NCBI GenBank assembly: GCA_937866945.1
Contig: CALMKU010000023.1
Coordinates: forward strand, 1 to 32,240
Origin: an uncultured Tolumonas sp.
GTDB taxonomy: Bacteria > Pseudomonadota > Gammaproteobacteria > Enterobacterales > Aeromonadaceae
Length of the DNA: 32,240 bases
Direction: 5' to 3'
Shown: positions 16,888 through 25,117 of the stretch, piece by piece
Layout: every line of letters starts with the position of its first letter
Position numbering within the stretch: position 1 is the first letter of the stretch
Made by a program: the position numbers and the translations under genes
The notes under the pieces: generated by a model
What the model was told of the DNA's origin: nothing
What the model saw: only the letters and a program-made list of their open reading frames with translations
Database searches by the model: none

Positions 16888-19485
16888 TTATGCCGGTACT
16901 TGTAAAATCACTTCTGCCGCTTTGCTGGTGTAGCTGGCGATCTGATCAAAGTTCAGATAACGATAAACGTCGGCCGCCATCGCATCCAATTCCTTCGCGT
17001 AAGATTGATACTCTTCCACGCTTGGAATACGACCCAGAATTGCGGCCACAGAAGCCAGCTCCGCTGAGGCCAGATACACGTTAGCGCCCTGACCTAAACG
17101 GTTCGGGAAGTTACGGGTCGAGGTAGATACCACTGTGGTGCCGTCGCCAACACGCGCCTGGTTACCCATACACAGTGAACAGCCGGGGATTTCGATACGC
17201 GCACCAACGCGACCGAAAATGCCGTAATATCCTTCTTCGGTCAGTTGGTCACGATCCATTTTGGTCGGCGGCGCGATCCACAGACGGGTATGCAGCTGAC
17301 CTTTGAACTGGTTCAGCAATTTACCAGCCGCACGGAAGTGACCAATGTTGGTCATACAAGAACCGATGAATACTTCATCGATCTTATCACCGGCTACGGT
17401 TGACAGCAGACGAGCATCATCCGGATCGTTCGGCGCACACAGGATCGGCTCTTTGATTTCGTTCATGTCGATTTCAATGATCGCTGCGTATTCTGCGTCA
17501 GCATCGGCTTCCATCAGTCTTGGATTAGCCAGCCACTCTTGCATGCCTGCGATACGACGTTCGATGGTGCGTTTATCACCGTAGCCTTCCGCCAGCATCC
17601 ATTTCAGCATCACGATGTTGGAATTCAGGTATTCAGCGATTGGCGCTTCATCCAGCTTGATAGTACAGCCTGCTGCAGAACGTTCGGCACTGGCATCTGC
17701 CAGTTCAAATGCTTGTTCTACTTTCAGCTCTGGCAGACCTTCAATTTCTAAGATACGGCCAGAGAAGATGTTTTTCTTGCCCGCTTTTTCCACGGTCAAT
17801 AAACCCATCTGAATAGCTTGGTAAGGGATCGCATGTACCAGATCACGCAGTGTGATGCCCGGTTGCAGTTCGCCTTTAAAACGCACCAGCACAGACTCTG
17901 GCATATCCAATGGCATCACACCGGTGGCAGCAGCAAACGCCACCAAACCAGAGCCAGCTGGGAAAGAAACGCCGATTGGGAAGCGGGTGTGTGAGTCACC
18001 ACCAGTACCAACAGTATCTGGCAGCAGCATGCGGTTCAGCCAGCTATGAATAACGCCATCGCCAGGGCGCAGTGAAACACCGCCACGGTTCATAATGAAA
18101 TCTGGCAACGTGTGATGAGTCTGCACATCAACTGGTTTTGGATAAGCTGCCGTGTGACAGAAAGACTGCATGACCAGATCAGCGGAGAAGCCCAGACAAG
18201 CCAGATCTTTCAGCTCGTCACGGGTCATCGGGCCAGTGGTATCTTGCGAGCCGACGGTAGTCATCTTCGGTTCGCAGTAAGTGCCAGGGCGAATGCCGGC
18301 AACACCACAGGCTTTACCGACCATTTTCTGCGCCAGTGTGTAACCTTTACCGGTATCAGCTACTGGTTTCGGACGGTTGAACACGGTTGATGCAGGCAGA
18401 CCCAGCATTTCACGTGCTTTGTCAGTCAGACCACGACCTACGATCAATGGAATACGACCACCCGCACGCACTTCATCCAGCAGTACATCGGTTTTCAACT
18501 CGAACGTAGCAATCACTTCATCGCTGCCGTGAGCGGTCACTTTACCGGCATACGGATAGATGTCGATGACATCACCGGTGTTCATTTTGCTGACATCCAG
18601 TTCGATTGGCAGTGCGCCAGCATCTTCCATAGTGTTGAAGAAGATTGGGGCAATCTTGCCACCCAGCACGAAACCACCCGCACGTTTGTTTGGTACGTTA
18701 GGAATGTCATCGCCCATGAACCACAGCACCGAGTTGGTCGCTGATTTACGCGATGAACCCGTACCAACCACGTCACCCACGTACACCAGTGGGAAACCTT
18801 TCTGTTTCAGTGCATCCAGCGTTTTGATTGGGCCAACCGCGCCTTCTTGATCGGCGGTAATCCCCGGACGGCTGTTTTTCAGCATTGCTAATGCGTGCAA
18901 TGGGATATCAGGACGAGACCAGGCATCTTGCGCTGGTGACAGATCGTCAGTGTTGGTTTCACCGGTTACTTTGAACACGGTCAGGGTAACTTTGTCCGCC
19001 AGTTGCGGACGGTTCAGATACCATTCGGCATTGGCCCATGATTCCATCACCTGTTTGGCATACGCATTACCGGCTTGCAGTTTTTCCTGCACATCATGGA
19101 AAGAATCAAACAGCAGTAAAGTGTGCGACAGCGCTTTCGCCGCAATTGGGGCCAGTTTGGCATCATCCAGCAGATCGATCAGCGGTTGAATGTTGTAGCC
19201 ACCCTGCATGGTACCCAGCAATTCAGTCGCTTTTTCTGCACTGATCACCGGAGAAGTCACCGTCCCCTTGGTGACAGCAGCCAGAAAACCGGCTTTAACA
19301 TAAGCAGCTTCATCGACTCCAGGTGGCACGCGATCAGCCAGCAGTTCTAATAATACGGCTTCTTCGCCTGCCGGTGGGTTTTTCAATAATTCAACCAGCG
19401 CGGCAACCTGTTCGGCTGATAATGGTTTTGGCGCAATACCCTGCGCTGCACGTTCTGCAACATGTTGACGATAGCTTTCTAGCAC
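16888..19485 (-). CDS. acnB: Aconitate hydratase B
   Basis: AcnB is the main TCA-cycle aconitase (citrate to isocitrate) and, as apoprotein, a post-transcriptional regulator in enterics. Its 865 residues equal the E. coli length. The N-terminal HEAT-like domain starts [22 protein letters not shown], followed by the swivel domain ([19 protein letters not shown]). The [4Fe-4S] ligands are Cys710 ([10 protein letters not shown]), Cys769 and Cys772 (PGCSLCMGN). The start is GTG 19485, with AGGAG six bases before it; no in-frame ATG close by fits. yacL follows. A small lipoprotein gene lies 126 bp upstream in the same direction with no strong terminator between. Confidence 0.98.
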   Translation of the reverse strand: MLESYRQHVAERAAQGIAPKPLSAEQVAALVELLKNPPAGEEAVLLELLADRVPPGVDEAAYVKAGFLAAVTKGTVTSPVISAEKATELLGTMQGGYNIQPLIDLLDDAKLAPIAAKALSHTLLLFDSFHDVQEKLQAGNAYAKQVMESWANAEWYLNRPQLADKVTLTVFKVTGETNTDDLSPAQDAWSRPDIPLHALAMLKNSRPGITADQEGAVGPIKTLDALKQKGFPLVYVGDVVGTGSSRKSATNSVLWFMGDDIPNVPNKRAGGFVLGGKIAPIFFNTMEDAGALPIELDVSKMNTGDVIDIYPYAGKVTAHGSDEVIATFELKTDVLLDEVRAGGRIPLIVGRGLTDKAREMLGLPASTVFNRPKPVADTGKGYTLAQKMVGKACGVAGIRPGTYCEPKMTTVGSQDTTGPMTRDELKDLACLGFSADLVMQSFCHTAAYPKPVDVQTHHTLPDFIMNRGGVSLRPGDGVIHSWLNRMLLPDTVGTGGDSHTRFPIGVSFPAGSGLVAFAAATGVMPLDMPESVLVRFKGELQPGITLRDLVHAIPYQAIQMGLLTVEKAGKKNIFSGRILEIEGLPELKVEQAFELADASAERSAAGCTIKLDEAPIAEYLNSNIVMLKWMLAEGYGDKRTIERRIAGMQEWLANPRLMEADADAEYAAIIEIDMNEIKEPILCAPNDPDDARLLSTVAGDKIDEVFIGSCMTNIGHFRAAGKLLNQFKGQLHTRLWIAPPTKMDRDQLTEEGYYGIFGRVGARIEIPGCSLCMGNQARVGDGTTVVSTSTRNFPNRLGQGANVYLASAELASVAAILGRIPSVEEYQSYAKELDAMAADVYRYLNFDQIASYTSKAAEVILQVPA

Positions 19486-19611
19486 AATGCACTCCTCTCT
19501 GGAAAATCAGCCCCGCCGCTCATCCCTGAACAGTTGTCAGTAGCTTGGCTGTGAAGCAAACGGGGGACAACTATAGTGAATTTATATGCAAAATAGAAAC
19601 ATAACTGCTTA

Positions 19612-19809
19612 TTAGCAGCGACCTTTCTTGGCCTGACCCGGCGGGCAGAAACGACCGTTCCCGGCTGGGTATTGACCACCTTGATCCAGAATCACACGTG
19701 TGCCACCAACATCAACATCAGCACGATTGACACGTACCGGGCGTGGCCCGACGCAACCAACCAACGTCGTCACTGCAACTGCCAACATAAAGTATGACAA
19801 GCTCTTCAT
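19612..19809 (-). CDS. Small lipoprotein with C-terminal CPPGQAKKG motif, function unknown
   Basis: The 65-residue product has a lipoprotein signal peptide: MKSLSYFMLAVAVTTLVGC with lipobox LVGC, so Cys19 would be lipidated. The mature part is only 47 residues, glycine-rich (VDVGGTRVILDQGGQYP), and ends in FCPPGQAKKGRC. The CPPG-AKKG pattern recurs at the ends of several periplasmic proteins such as RcnB-like ones, but I cannot assign a role. The two cysteines (55 and 65) could form a disulfide in the periplasm. ATG 19809 has AGAGGA nine bases upstream. It lies upstream of acnB in the same direction. Confidence 0.8.
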   Translation of the reverse strand: MKSLSYFMLAVAVTTLVGCVGPRPVRVNRADVDVGGTRVILDQGGQYPAGNGRFCPPGQAKKGRC

Positions 19810-19955
19810 TGGTATGTTCCTCTGTAGTTTTTATTGTTACGTTCCGGTTAAGCATAATCGTTACCGACAGAAAAAACATCCGCCGCTAATTAACCATAAA
19901 AAAATTTCGCATTTCAAAGACATTTTTTGTTTACATAACACGAAACGCTACCGTG

Positions 19956-20006
19956 TAGTCAGCTAATCCGGCGAAAGCTATACTTAATTCAGCGATGGCA
20001 TATCGC
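19956..20006 (+). promoter_or_regulatory. Candidate crcB promoter and hairpin leader
   Basis: TAGTCA (19956-19961), a 17-bp spacer and TATACT (19979-19984) form a candidate promoter with a start near 19991. The RNA would begin AGCGAUGGCAUAUCGC, a small hairpin with a UGGCAUA loop, which resembles the first hairpin of fluoride riboswitches. The rest of that motif (the AACCGCC and CUGAUG parts) is not recognisable downstream, so a riboswitch is not claimed. Confidence 0.35.
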
Positions 20007-20068
20007 GTTTTTCCCCGGTCAGGTGGTCAGTCATACACATTATCCGGTTTTTATATTAAGGACAGTTC

Positions 20069-20455
20069 ATGTTGTATTCGATTTTAGCCATCAGTATTGG
20101 CGCCTCTGCGGGTGCCGTCAGCCGTTGGTTTTTAGGTTTGGGGCTGAATGCGCTGTTCCCCACCATTCCACTGGGGACATTGGCTGCTAATTTACTCGGC
20201 GGTTATCTGATTGGTCTGGCACTCACCTTTTTTGCCGGTAACCCCAGTCTACCGCCAGAATGGCGTCTGCTCGTGATCACGGGCTTCCTCGGTGGTTTGA
20301 CCACGTTTTCAACTTTTTCCGCCGAAGTTACTACCTTATTACAACAAGGCCGATTAGCCTGGGCCGGTACCGCCATTTCTGTGCATGTATTGGGTTCATT
20401 GGCGATGACGTTGCTGGGCATGGCCTCTATGAACCTATTACAGCGGGTGCCTTAG
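20069..20455 (+). CDS. crcB: Fluoride ion channel CrcB/FluC
   Basis: CrcB (Fluc) is a dimeric inner-membrane channel that lets fluoride leave the cell. The 128-residue protein has four hydrophobic helices. Family motifs are [13 protein letters not shown] near 11-23, [16 protein letters not shown] near 34-49 with the conserved Asn, and [15 protein letters not shown] near 72-86, whose Phe and Thr/Ser residues line the pore. ATG 20069 follows AAGGA. The stop overlaps the AGGAGG ribosome-binding site of the DUF190 gene, so the two are translationally linked. This is a common gene pair and suggests a joint fluoride-tolerance role. Confidence 0.96.
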   Translation: MLYSILAISIGASAGAVSRWFLGLGLNALFPTIPLGTLAANLLGGYLIGLALTFFAGNPSLPPEWRLLVITGFLGGLTTFSTFSAEVTTLLQQGRLAWAGTAISVHVLGSLAMTLLGMASMNLLQRVP

Positions 20456-20464
20456 GAGGTGCTT

Positions 20465-20782
20465 ATGCAAGGCTTCAAGCTAACACTCTTCACCCAACAA
20501 GACCGTTCTGTACATGGTCAGTCACTGGCGTTGTGGCTACTCGAACAAGCGAAAGAGATCGGCATTCGAGGCGCAACGCTGACTGCAGCCAGCGAAGGCT
20601 TCGGCCATGATAAAAAACTGCATTCTGTGCATTTTTTTGAGCTGGCAGAGCAACCACTACAAGTGACGATGGCGGTTACTGCCGAAGAGGCAGAGTTGAT
20701 GTTTGCGTTACTGAGAAAAGAGAACATCAATATTTTTTACACGCAGGCAGCAATTGAATTTGGTATGTCCGGAGAGCGTTAA
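20465..20782 (+). CDS. DUF190 family protein
   Basis: The 105-residue cytoplasmic protein has the P-II-like ferredoxin fold expected of DUF190: GFKLTLFTQQDRSVHGQSLALWLLEQAKEIGIRGATLT, split as an N-terminal strand and helix, then AASEGFGHDKKLHS, and the C-terminal PLQVTMAVTAEEAELMFALLRKENINIFYT. Members often sit beside crcB and have been viewed as possible regulators of it; the function is not settled. ATG 20465 is chosen because AGGAGG (20454-20459) is 5 bases before it; an in-frame GTG at 20459 lies in the ribosome-binding site itself. The TAA stop (20780-20782) is formed at the junction with repeat copy C. Confidence 0.9.
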   Translation: MQGFKLTLFTQQDRSVHGQSLALWLLEQAKEIGIRGATLTAASEGFGHDKKLHSVHFFELAEQPLQVTMAVTAEEAELMFALLRKENINIFYTQAAIEFGMSGER

Positions 20783-20906
20783 CCCTTCGTACTTGAAGTT
20801 GCAACATCGTTGACTGAGTTCACTCACTCCAATTACATAGCCTATCTATGCTCATGGGGATTCGCTCACTTGTCACCTTGCTGCAACTCCAATTACTTTG
20901 GGTATA
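20780..20906 (+). repeat. MITE-like palindromic intergenic repeat, copy C
   Basis: It begins TAACCCTTCGTACTTGAAG and ends CCAATTACTTTGGGTATA, and is nearly the same as copy A (about nine substitutions plus loss of one T in the first TATACCC). The central dyad with CATAGCCTATCTATG is kept. It lies between the converging DUF190 and DUF2892 genes, in the same gene-relative orientation to DUF190 as copy A has to ubiX, and its first bases complete the DUF190 stop codon. It may act as a transcription end for both genes; I see no other terminator here. Confidence 0.9.
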
Positions 20907-20928
20907 TATACGCCTTGGTAGCCAATAT

Positions 20929-21117
20929 TTAATCTTTGAGCCCCATTTTTCTGAAGAACATTTCCGCCGGACAAAATCCGGTGAAAGAGCTTTGAATCAA
21001 ATTAGCCCCGACAAATAAGGTTAACAGCACAAACCATGGGCTGAGCCAGTAAGTCAGCGCGACAGAGACTAAAACCATCACCCCGGCAAAGGCACGTACT
21101 GCTTTATCAACCGTCAT
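20929..21117 (-). CDS. DUF2892 inner-membrane protein (YgaP transmembrane-like)
   Basis: The 62-residue protein has two hydrophobic helices (about 9-25 and 27-40) and the family motif NLIQSSFTGFCPAEMFFRKMG with a conserved Cys at about 49. Such domains occur alone or fused to rhodanese domains, as in YgaP, and are tied to sulfur transfer or sulfide/persulfide handling. ATG 21117 has AAAGGAGG upstream. An 18-bp perfect palindrome between a TATATT -10 and the start suggests control by a dimeric repressor. No repressor gene is adjacent. Confidence 0.88.
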   Translation of the reverse strand: MTVDKAVRAFAGVMVLVSVALTYWLSPWFVLLTLFVGANLIQSSFTGFCPAEMFFRKMGLKD

Positions 21118-21131
21118 GATGCCCTCCTTTA

Positions 21132-21149
21132 AATTAGATCTATCTAATT
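21132..21149. promoter_or_regulatory. Perfect palindromic operator upstream of the DUF2892 gene
   Basis: AATTAGAT-CT-ATCTAATT is an 18-bp inverted repeat of two perfect 8-bp arms. It lies 15 bp upstream of the start codon and just downstream of a minus-strand TATATT (21153-21158), so it covers the likely transcription start. Such AT-rich palindromes are typical of ArsR-family repressor sites; the identity of the binder is inference. Confidence 0.6.
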
Positions 21150-21290
21150 AAATATAGTCGTTTCTGCTGCAGATAGGGCTTGGCAAGCTAAAAAAATTCA
21201 CTCCTGTGCAATTTATCTCCACTCCCACAGTAAAGCACACTCGCTATTTTAATCATTTGTAAACTATTTGAAGTAATAGCCACCATTTTT

Positions 21291-21491
21291 TTGCCTGAAA
21301 TACTGTATGAAGTTAAGCCTTTTTTCTATTTGTTTATTGGTCTGTTGTTACTAAGAAACACAGAGTTTCTTATTGCCGAGTCCCTTATTATTTTCTGGGC
21401 ACTGGTTTGTGAAATCAGACGCTCACGTCACCGGCAACACCAGAACAGACACGAGCATAAAAACCCGAAACTGAAAACCCGCATGTTCTGA
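21291..21491 (+). CDS. Possible small membrane protein with basic tail
   Basis: The reading frame gives 66 residues from TTG 21291. It has two hydrophobic stretches (about 11-22, FFYLFIGLLLLR; and 28-39, IAESLIIFWALV) and a very basic His/Arg/Lys-rich tail (RRSRHRQHQNRHEHKNPK). The EILYEVKPFFYLFIG start resembles short membrane proteins of similar size that I recall from other gammaproteobacteria, but I cannot name one. There is no Shine-Dalgarno before the TTG, and the frame stays open upstream without ATG or GTG, so the start is uncertain. It ends just before a strong terminator at 21521-21550, which supports transcription in this direction. It could be an unexpressed remnant. Confidence 0.45.
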   Translation: MPEILYEVKPFFYLFIGLLLLRNTEFLIAESLIIFWALVCEIRRSRHRQHQNRHEHKNPKLKTRMF

Positions 21492-21520
21492 GGTTTTTAT
21501 TGGCTCAAGCCATCCACGAT

Positions 21521-21550
21521 AAAACAGGCTCTATCACAAGAGCCTGTTTT
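21521..21550. terminator. Strong bidirectional rho-independent terminator
   Basis: AAAACAGGCTCT and AGAGCCTGTTTT form a perfect 12-bp stem with a six-base loop, with A-run and T-run ends on both sides. It lies 4 bp past the end of the minus-strand MocR gene and 30 bp past the small plus-strand ORF. Confidence 0.92.
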
Positions 21551-21554
21551 GTTA

Positions 21555-22910
21555 TCAGCAATGCGCATAATCAAAACGGGCATCACGCCGTAACAACTCG
21601 GCTAATTGCGTTAACGTAGCAATAAACACCTGTTCATCTTCAATCGCCATCAGCGACAGCCGGATCGCATTCGGCGTTACAGTCAGCGGGTCAGCTTTAA
21701 AATAGGAAGCGCTACTGACCAGAATGCCACGATTTTTCGCGACCAGTGTAAACGCATCCGCTTGCCAATGCTCCGGCAACACCAGCCACAAGTGGTAGCT
21801 ATCAGGCTGATGAAATAGTGTAAATTCAGCTAAATGTTCTGCTGCTAAACGCTGGCGATTGATCGCTATCTGGCGTTGTTCTTTGGCTATTTGAAATGCC
21901 TCACCGGTATAAATCAGCACGGCTGCCGCAGCAAACGTGATCGGTGATGGCAACCAAAGTGTAGAACGAATAAATGCGGCTAATCGTTCACTTTCCGCCG
22001 ATGGCGCTTTGATATAACCACAACGCAGACCGGGGCTGATAGCTTTTGACAGACTGGTGATATGAAAACCATGCAATGGTGCAAAATTACAAATCGCCGC
22101 AATCGGGACCGGATTTAGAAACCCATAAATATCATCTTCAACTAACCACAGCTGATGCTGATTAACAACAGCAGCCAGTTGCTGTCGGCGTTCCACCGGC
22201 ATTGTCGCTGCAGTTGGGTTTTGATGTGATGGCACGGCAATCACCATCGCAATTTGAGTATTCTGACATAGGTCATTTAATGCAGCCGGCACCATACCCT
22301 GTTCATCCATCGTGACAGAAACCACTTTTCGCCCCAACAAATTCGCGATCGACAAAATGCCAGGATACGTCAATGCTTCGACTGCGATGGTGTCATCCGG
22401 TTGAGTGTATAACTGGATCAGCGTAGTCAGTGCATGTTGTGCGCCACTGGCTAACACCACATCATTTTCGTTATCGACTTTCAGGCCATACTGACGCGCC
22501 CATTTTGCCCCCATGACCCGATGTTGCACCAAGCCGGTGTGTTCGACATAGCCATATAACACATCATTGCCGTGTGTCAGGATCTGCGAAAACACCTGAT
22601 TTAACCGGTCAGCGTGCTGATGAATACAGGGTTGCAAAATAGACAGATTGCGCTCTTGTTCACTGGTTTCGGCGCGAATGACATCTGACAGTTGACTGTG
22701 ATTACTGACAAAACTGCCCCGTCCGACAAACGATTCAATCAGCTTTTTTTCCGCCAGTTCTTTATAGGCTTTCGCCACCGTGATCGGCGTAGTCGCCCAT
22801 TGTTGTGCTAATTCACGATGCGTCGGCAGCTGGCTTCCTTCGGGAAACTGGCCGGAACGGATTAACTCTTCTATCTTTTTAACAATGGCTAAATATTTTG
22901 GCGCGCTCAT
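21555..22910 (-). CDS. MocR-type transcriptional regulator (GntR helix-turn-helix plus aminotransferase domain)
   Basis: The 451-residue protein joins a GntR winged helix (about 1-70: LIRSGQFPEGSQLPTHRELAQQW, TPITVAKAYKELAEKKLIES, GRGSFV) to a fold-type I aminotransferase domain. In that domain VVLASGAQHALTTL, EALTYPGI, NPTAATMP, EDDIYGF and SLSKAISPGLRCGYI are visible. Lys289 should bind pyridoxal phosphate. MocR proteins usually sense PLP or an amino compound and control neighbouring genes; catalysis is generally not their role. Here the divergent dehydrogenase gene 190 bp away is the likely target. It is not clearly PdxR, since no PLP-synthesis gene is next to it. Confidence 0.92.
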   Translation of the reverse strand: MSAPKYLAIVKKIEELIRSGQFPEGSQLPTHRELAQQWATTPITVAKAYKELAEKKLIESFVGRGSFVSNHSQLSDVIRAETSEQERNLSILQPCIHQHADRLNQVFSQILTHGNDVLYGYVEHTGLVQHRVMGAKWARQYGLKVDNENDVVLASGAQHALTTLIQLYTQPDDTIAVEALTYPGILSIANLLGRKVVSVTMDEQGMVPAALNDLCQNTQIAMVIAVPSHQNPTAATMPVERRQQLAAVVNQHQLWLVEDDIYGFLNPVPIAAICNFAPLHGFHITSLSKAISPGLRCGYIKAPSAESERLAAFIRSTLWLPSPITFAAAAVLIYTGEAFQIAKEQRQIAINRQRLAAEHLAEFTLFHQPDSYHLWLVLPEHWQADAFTLVAKNRGILVSSASYFKADPLTVTPNAIRLSLMAIEDEQVFIATLTQLAELLRRDARFDYAHC

Positions 22911-23042
22911 TTTATCTTACCGGATACAGGCATTGACTAAAGATAACATATATCAATCTATCGCTATAACTGCTATTCCTGAACGATAAACGGCGCTTTA
23001 TTACCAAATAAACGGATATTTGCCGATCCAGAAATCGACAAA

Positions 23043-23074
23043 TTGACATATGTCATTAACAGATCAATTATCTG
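23043..23074 (+). promoter_or_regulatory. Promoter of the dehydrogenase gene with overlapping palindromes
   Basis: TTGACA (23043-23048), a 17-bp spacer and AATTAT (23066-23071) make a good promoter. Over the -35 lies the perfect 12-bp palindrome TGACATATGTCA (23044-23055), and over the -10 lies CAGAT-CAATT-ATCTG (23060-23074). Both are candidate operators, most simply for the divergent MocR regulator. Confidence 0.6.
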
Positions 23075-23100
23075 GTCATAGTCACTGACAGAGAGGGATC

Positions 23101-23976
23101 ATGATGAACATAAGCAACGTAGCCTTTATCGGTTTAGGCGTAATGGGCTCCCCGATGGCGGGATACCTGCAAAATAAAGGCTTTAACACCACAGTTTATA
23201 ACCGCACACATAGCAAAGCCGAAGCCTGGCAGGCAACCTATCATGGCGCTATTGCTGCAACGCCAAAGCAAGCAGCTACTGATGCGGATATCGTTTTTAT
23301 CTGTGTCGGCAACGATAACGATGTGCGCAGTGTTTGTTACGGTGAAGATGGCATTTTGGCTGGCTTAAAACCCGGCGCGATTGTCATTGACCATACTACC
23401 GCCTCAGCCACCTTAGCGCATGAATTGGAAAATGCCTGTCACAAACAAGGTAATCATTTTATGGATTGTCCAGTTTCTGGCGGGCAGAGCGGTGCGGAAA
23501 AAGGCTGCCTGACCATCATGTGTGGTGGCGATGAACAAACCTTTGCCTTAGCTAAACCAGTGATGGCTTCCTATGCCCGCCAGATCCAACTCGTAGGCCG
23601 TTGTGGTGCCGGGCAACGCTGCAAAATGGTTAACCAGATCTGCATCGCCGGTGTGTTGCAAGGCTTAAGTGAAGGCCTGTTGCTGGCGGAAACAGTCGGG
23701 TTAGATATTCACCAAGTGGTCGAAACGTTGAAATTCGGTGCTGCGGGTTCGTGGCAGATGGAAAACCGCGCCGAAACCATGGCACAAAACAAATTCAGTT
23801 TTGGTTTTGCCATCGACTGGATGCGCAAAGATTTAGGCATCTGTCTGGAGGAAGCCGCACGCCAGCACATTGAGCTGCCACTGACCAAGCAGGTAGATGA
23901 ACGCTATGCCAAACTGCAGGAAGAAGGTTGTGGTCGGCTAGATACCTCAGCGTTGATCTTATCGCTGAAAAAATAA
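23101..23976 (+). CDS. NAD(P)-dependent beta-hydroxyacid dehydrogenase (3-hydroxyisobutyrate dehydrogenase family)
   Basis: The 291-residue enzyme belongs to the family of 3-hydroxyisobutyrate, tartronate-semialdehyde and related dehydrogenases. It has the Rossmann loop GLGVMGSPMAGYL at 11-23, an Arg at 35 (VYNRTHSKA) that could favour NADP, the substrate-binding MDCPVSGGQSGAEKG near 121-135, and the catalytic-lysine segment GAGQRCKMVNQ with Lys175 and Asn178. KDLGICLEEA follows near 238. The exact substrate cannot be read from sequence. The divergent MocR gene suggests induction by an amino compound or its breakdown product. GAGAGG precedes two adjacent ATG codons (23101 and 23104); either may be used. 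Confidence 0.9.
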   Translation: MMNISNVAFIGLGVMGSPMAGYLQNKGFNTTVYNRTHSKAEAWQATYHGAIAATPKQAATDADIVFICVGNDNDVRSVCYGEDGILAGLKPGAIVIDHTTASATLAHELENACHKQGNHFMDCPVSGGQSGAEKGCLTIMCGGDEQTFALAKPVMASYARQIQLVGRCGAGQRCKMVNQICIAGVLQGLSEGLLLAETVGLDIHQVVETLKFGAAGSWQMENRAETMAQNKFSFGFAIDWMRKDLGICLEEAARQHIELPLTKQVDERYAKLQEEGCGRLDTSALILSLKK

Positions 23977-23998
23977 TTCTGGTTGAACATCAAAAACA

Positions 23999-24019
23999 GA
24001 GCCTCGAAAATCGGGGCTC
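23999..24019. terminator. Bidirectional terminator between the dehydrogenase and pseudouridine synthase genes
   Basis: GAGCCTCGA, an AAA loop and TCGGGGCTC form a 9-bp stem with one G-T pair. On the minus strand it is followed by TGTTTTTG, a usable U-tract for the pseudouridine synthase gene; on the plus strand ATGTTTTAG follows. Confidence 0.75.
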
Positions 24020-24024
24020 ATGTT

Positions 24025-24930
24025 TTAGATTACATTCCAACTTAATGACTGCTCGCTTTGAAAATGGTGCGGCACACCACTCAACGGGTCAGTAAACATC
24101 AGCTCTTTCGCCAGCAATTGCAGCGGTTTCGCATAGTCATCGACGGCATCGTTATCCACCACGGGGTAAAACGGATCATTACAAATCGGTGCGCCTAGAT
24201 TTGCCATGTGCAATCGCAACTGATGCTTTTTGCCGGATACCGGATTTAACTGATATCGACACCACTCACCGCGTTGTTCTATTACATCAATAATCGTATG
24301 CGAGTTAGGTGTGCCCGCCACTTCCTGCGACAGAAAAAACTGCTCGCCCTGCACAATCCGTGTTGAACGGCTGTGCGGAAAACTCAGCTGCGGCAAAGCC
24401 GGCGCTATCGCCTCATAACGTTTGCTAATTTGCTGCTCACGAAAAAGAGCCTGATAAACAGCGCGCGTTTTCTTTTGTACCGAAAACAGCACAAGACCTG
24501 CAGTATGGCGATCGATGCGATGCAACGGTTGCAATTCCACGTTATTCAACCGCGCCATCAACCGGGTTTGCAAGGTCTGTGAAACGTAGTCACCCGTGGG
24601 TGTTACAGGCAAGAAATGCGGTTTATCGACCACCAGAATATGCTCATCTTGATATAAAATGGCTTCGCGAAACGGGATCTCTTTTTCACCGACAATCTCG
24701 CGATAGTAATAAATGCGCAACCCTGCACGATAAGGAAGATCGTGATGAATGGGGTTTTGATGACTGTCTAACACGAGCTTTCGCTCAAAACGACCAAGCC
24801 AGTTTTCACGGCTAATCTTGGGGAAGTTATAACACAAGCAATCTAAAACAGTTGGCCATGCGCCTTGATAAGGCAGCACGAACGTACTCGGTGGAATAAG
24901 CGGTGTGGTGGAATGTGATCGGGTCTGCAT
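24025..24930 (-). CDS. RluA-family RNA pseudouridine synthase
   Basis: The 301-residue protein is a pseudouridine synthase of the RluA family. The catalytic motif LHRIDRHTAGLVLFS has the nucleophilic Asp at 140. VVDKPHFLPVTPTG precedes it (near 100-113), and the C-terminal PVSGKKHQLRLHMANLGAPICNDPFYP is the usual motif III region. The N-terminal 85 residues (PYQGAWPTVLDCL, FPKISRENWLGRF) form an S4-like module of a clade of RluA paralogues whose RNA target I do not know. It is not RluC or RluD by layout. It has its own terminator, and its ATG (24930) has no strong ribosome-binding site. Confidence 0.88.
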   Translation of the reverse strand: MQTRSHSTTPLIPPSTFVLPYQGAWPTVLDCLCYNFPKISRENWLGRFERKLVLDSHQNPIHHDLPYRAGLRIYYYREIVGEKEIPFREAILYQDEHILVVDKPHFLPVTPTGDYVSQTLQTRLMARLNNVELQPLHRIDRHTAGLVLFSVQKKTRAVYQALFREQQISKRYEAIAPALPQLSFPHSRSTRIVQGEQFFLSQEVAGTPNSHTIIDVIEQRGEWCRYQLNPVSGKKHQLRLHMANLGAPICNDPFYPVVDNDAVDDYAKPLQLLAKELMFTDPLSGVPHHFQSEQSLSWNVI

Positions 24931-25023
24931 GCTCTCGAATCAGGCCAACATGTGCCTTTACTCTGTTTCCGCTCCTGCGGATTGTCTGATTCGCTCTATT
25001 TTACAATGAAGATAAATCGCTGT

Positions 25024-25058
25024 AAAAAATAGCCCCTGAGCGATGAACTCAAGGGCTA
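25024..25058 (-). terminator. Rho-independent terminator of the pdhR-aceEF-lpd operon
   Basis: On the minus strand TAGCCCTTGAG, a seven-base loop and CTCAGGGGCTA form an 11-bp stem with one mismatch, followed by TTTTTT. A second weaker hairpin (GCGTTTT-type, 25085-25110) lies between it and the lpd stop. Confidence 0.85.
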
Positions 25059-25117
25059 ATTTTATAGCAAGAACGTTATCTCAGAAAACGCGCGTTATCA
25101 GCGTTTTTTCTTATCAA

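Noticed and set aside
19985..20068. Canonical fluoride riboswitch at crcB
   Set aside because: Only the first hairpin fits; the strongly conserved later segments are not present. Kept as a finding, not as a riboswitch call.
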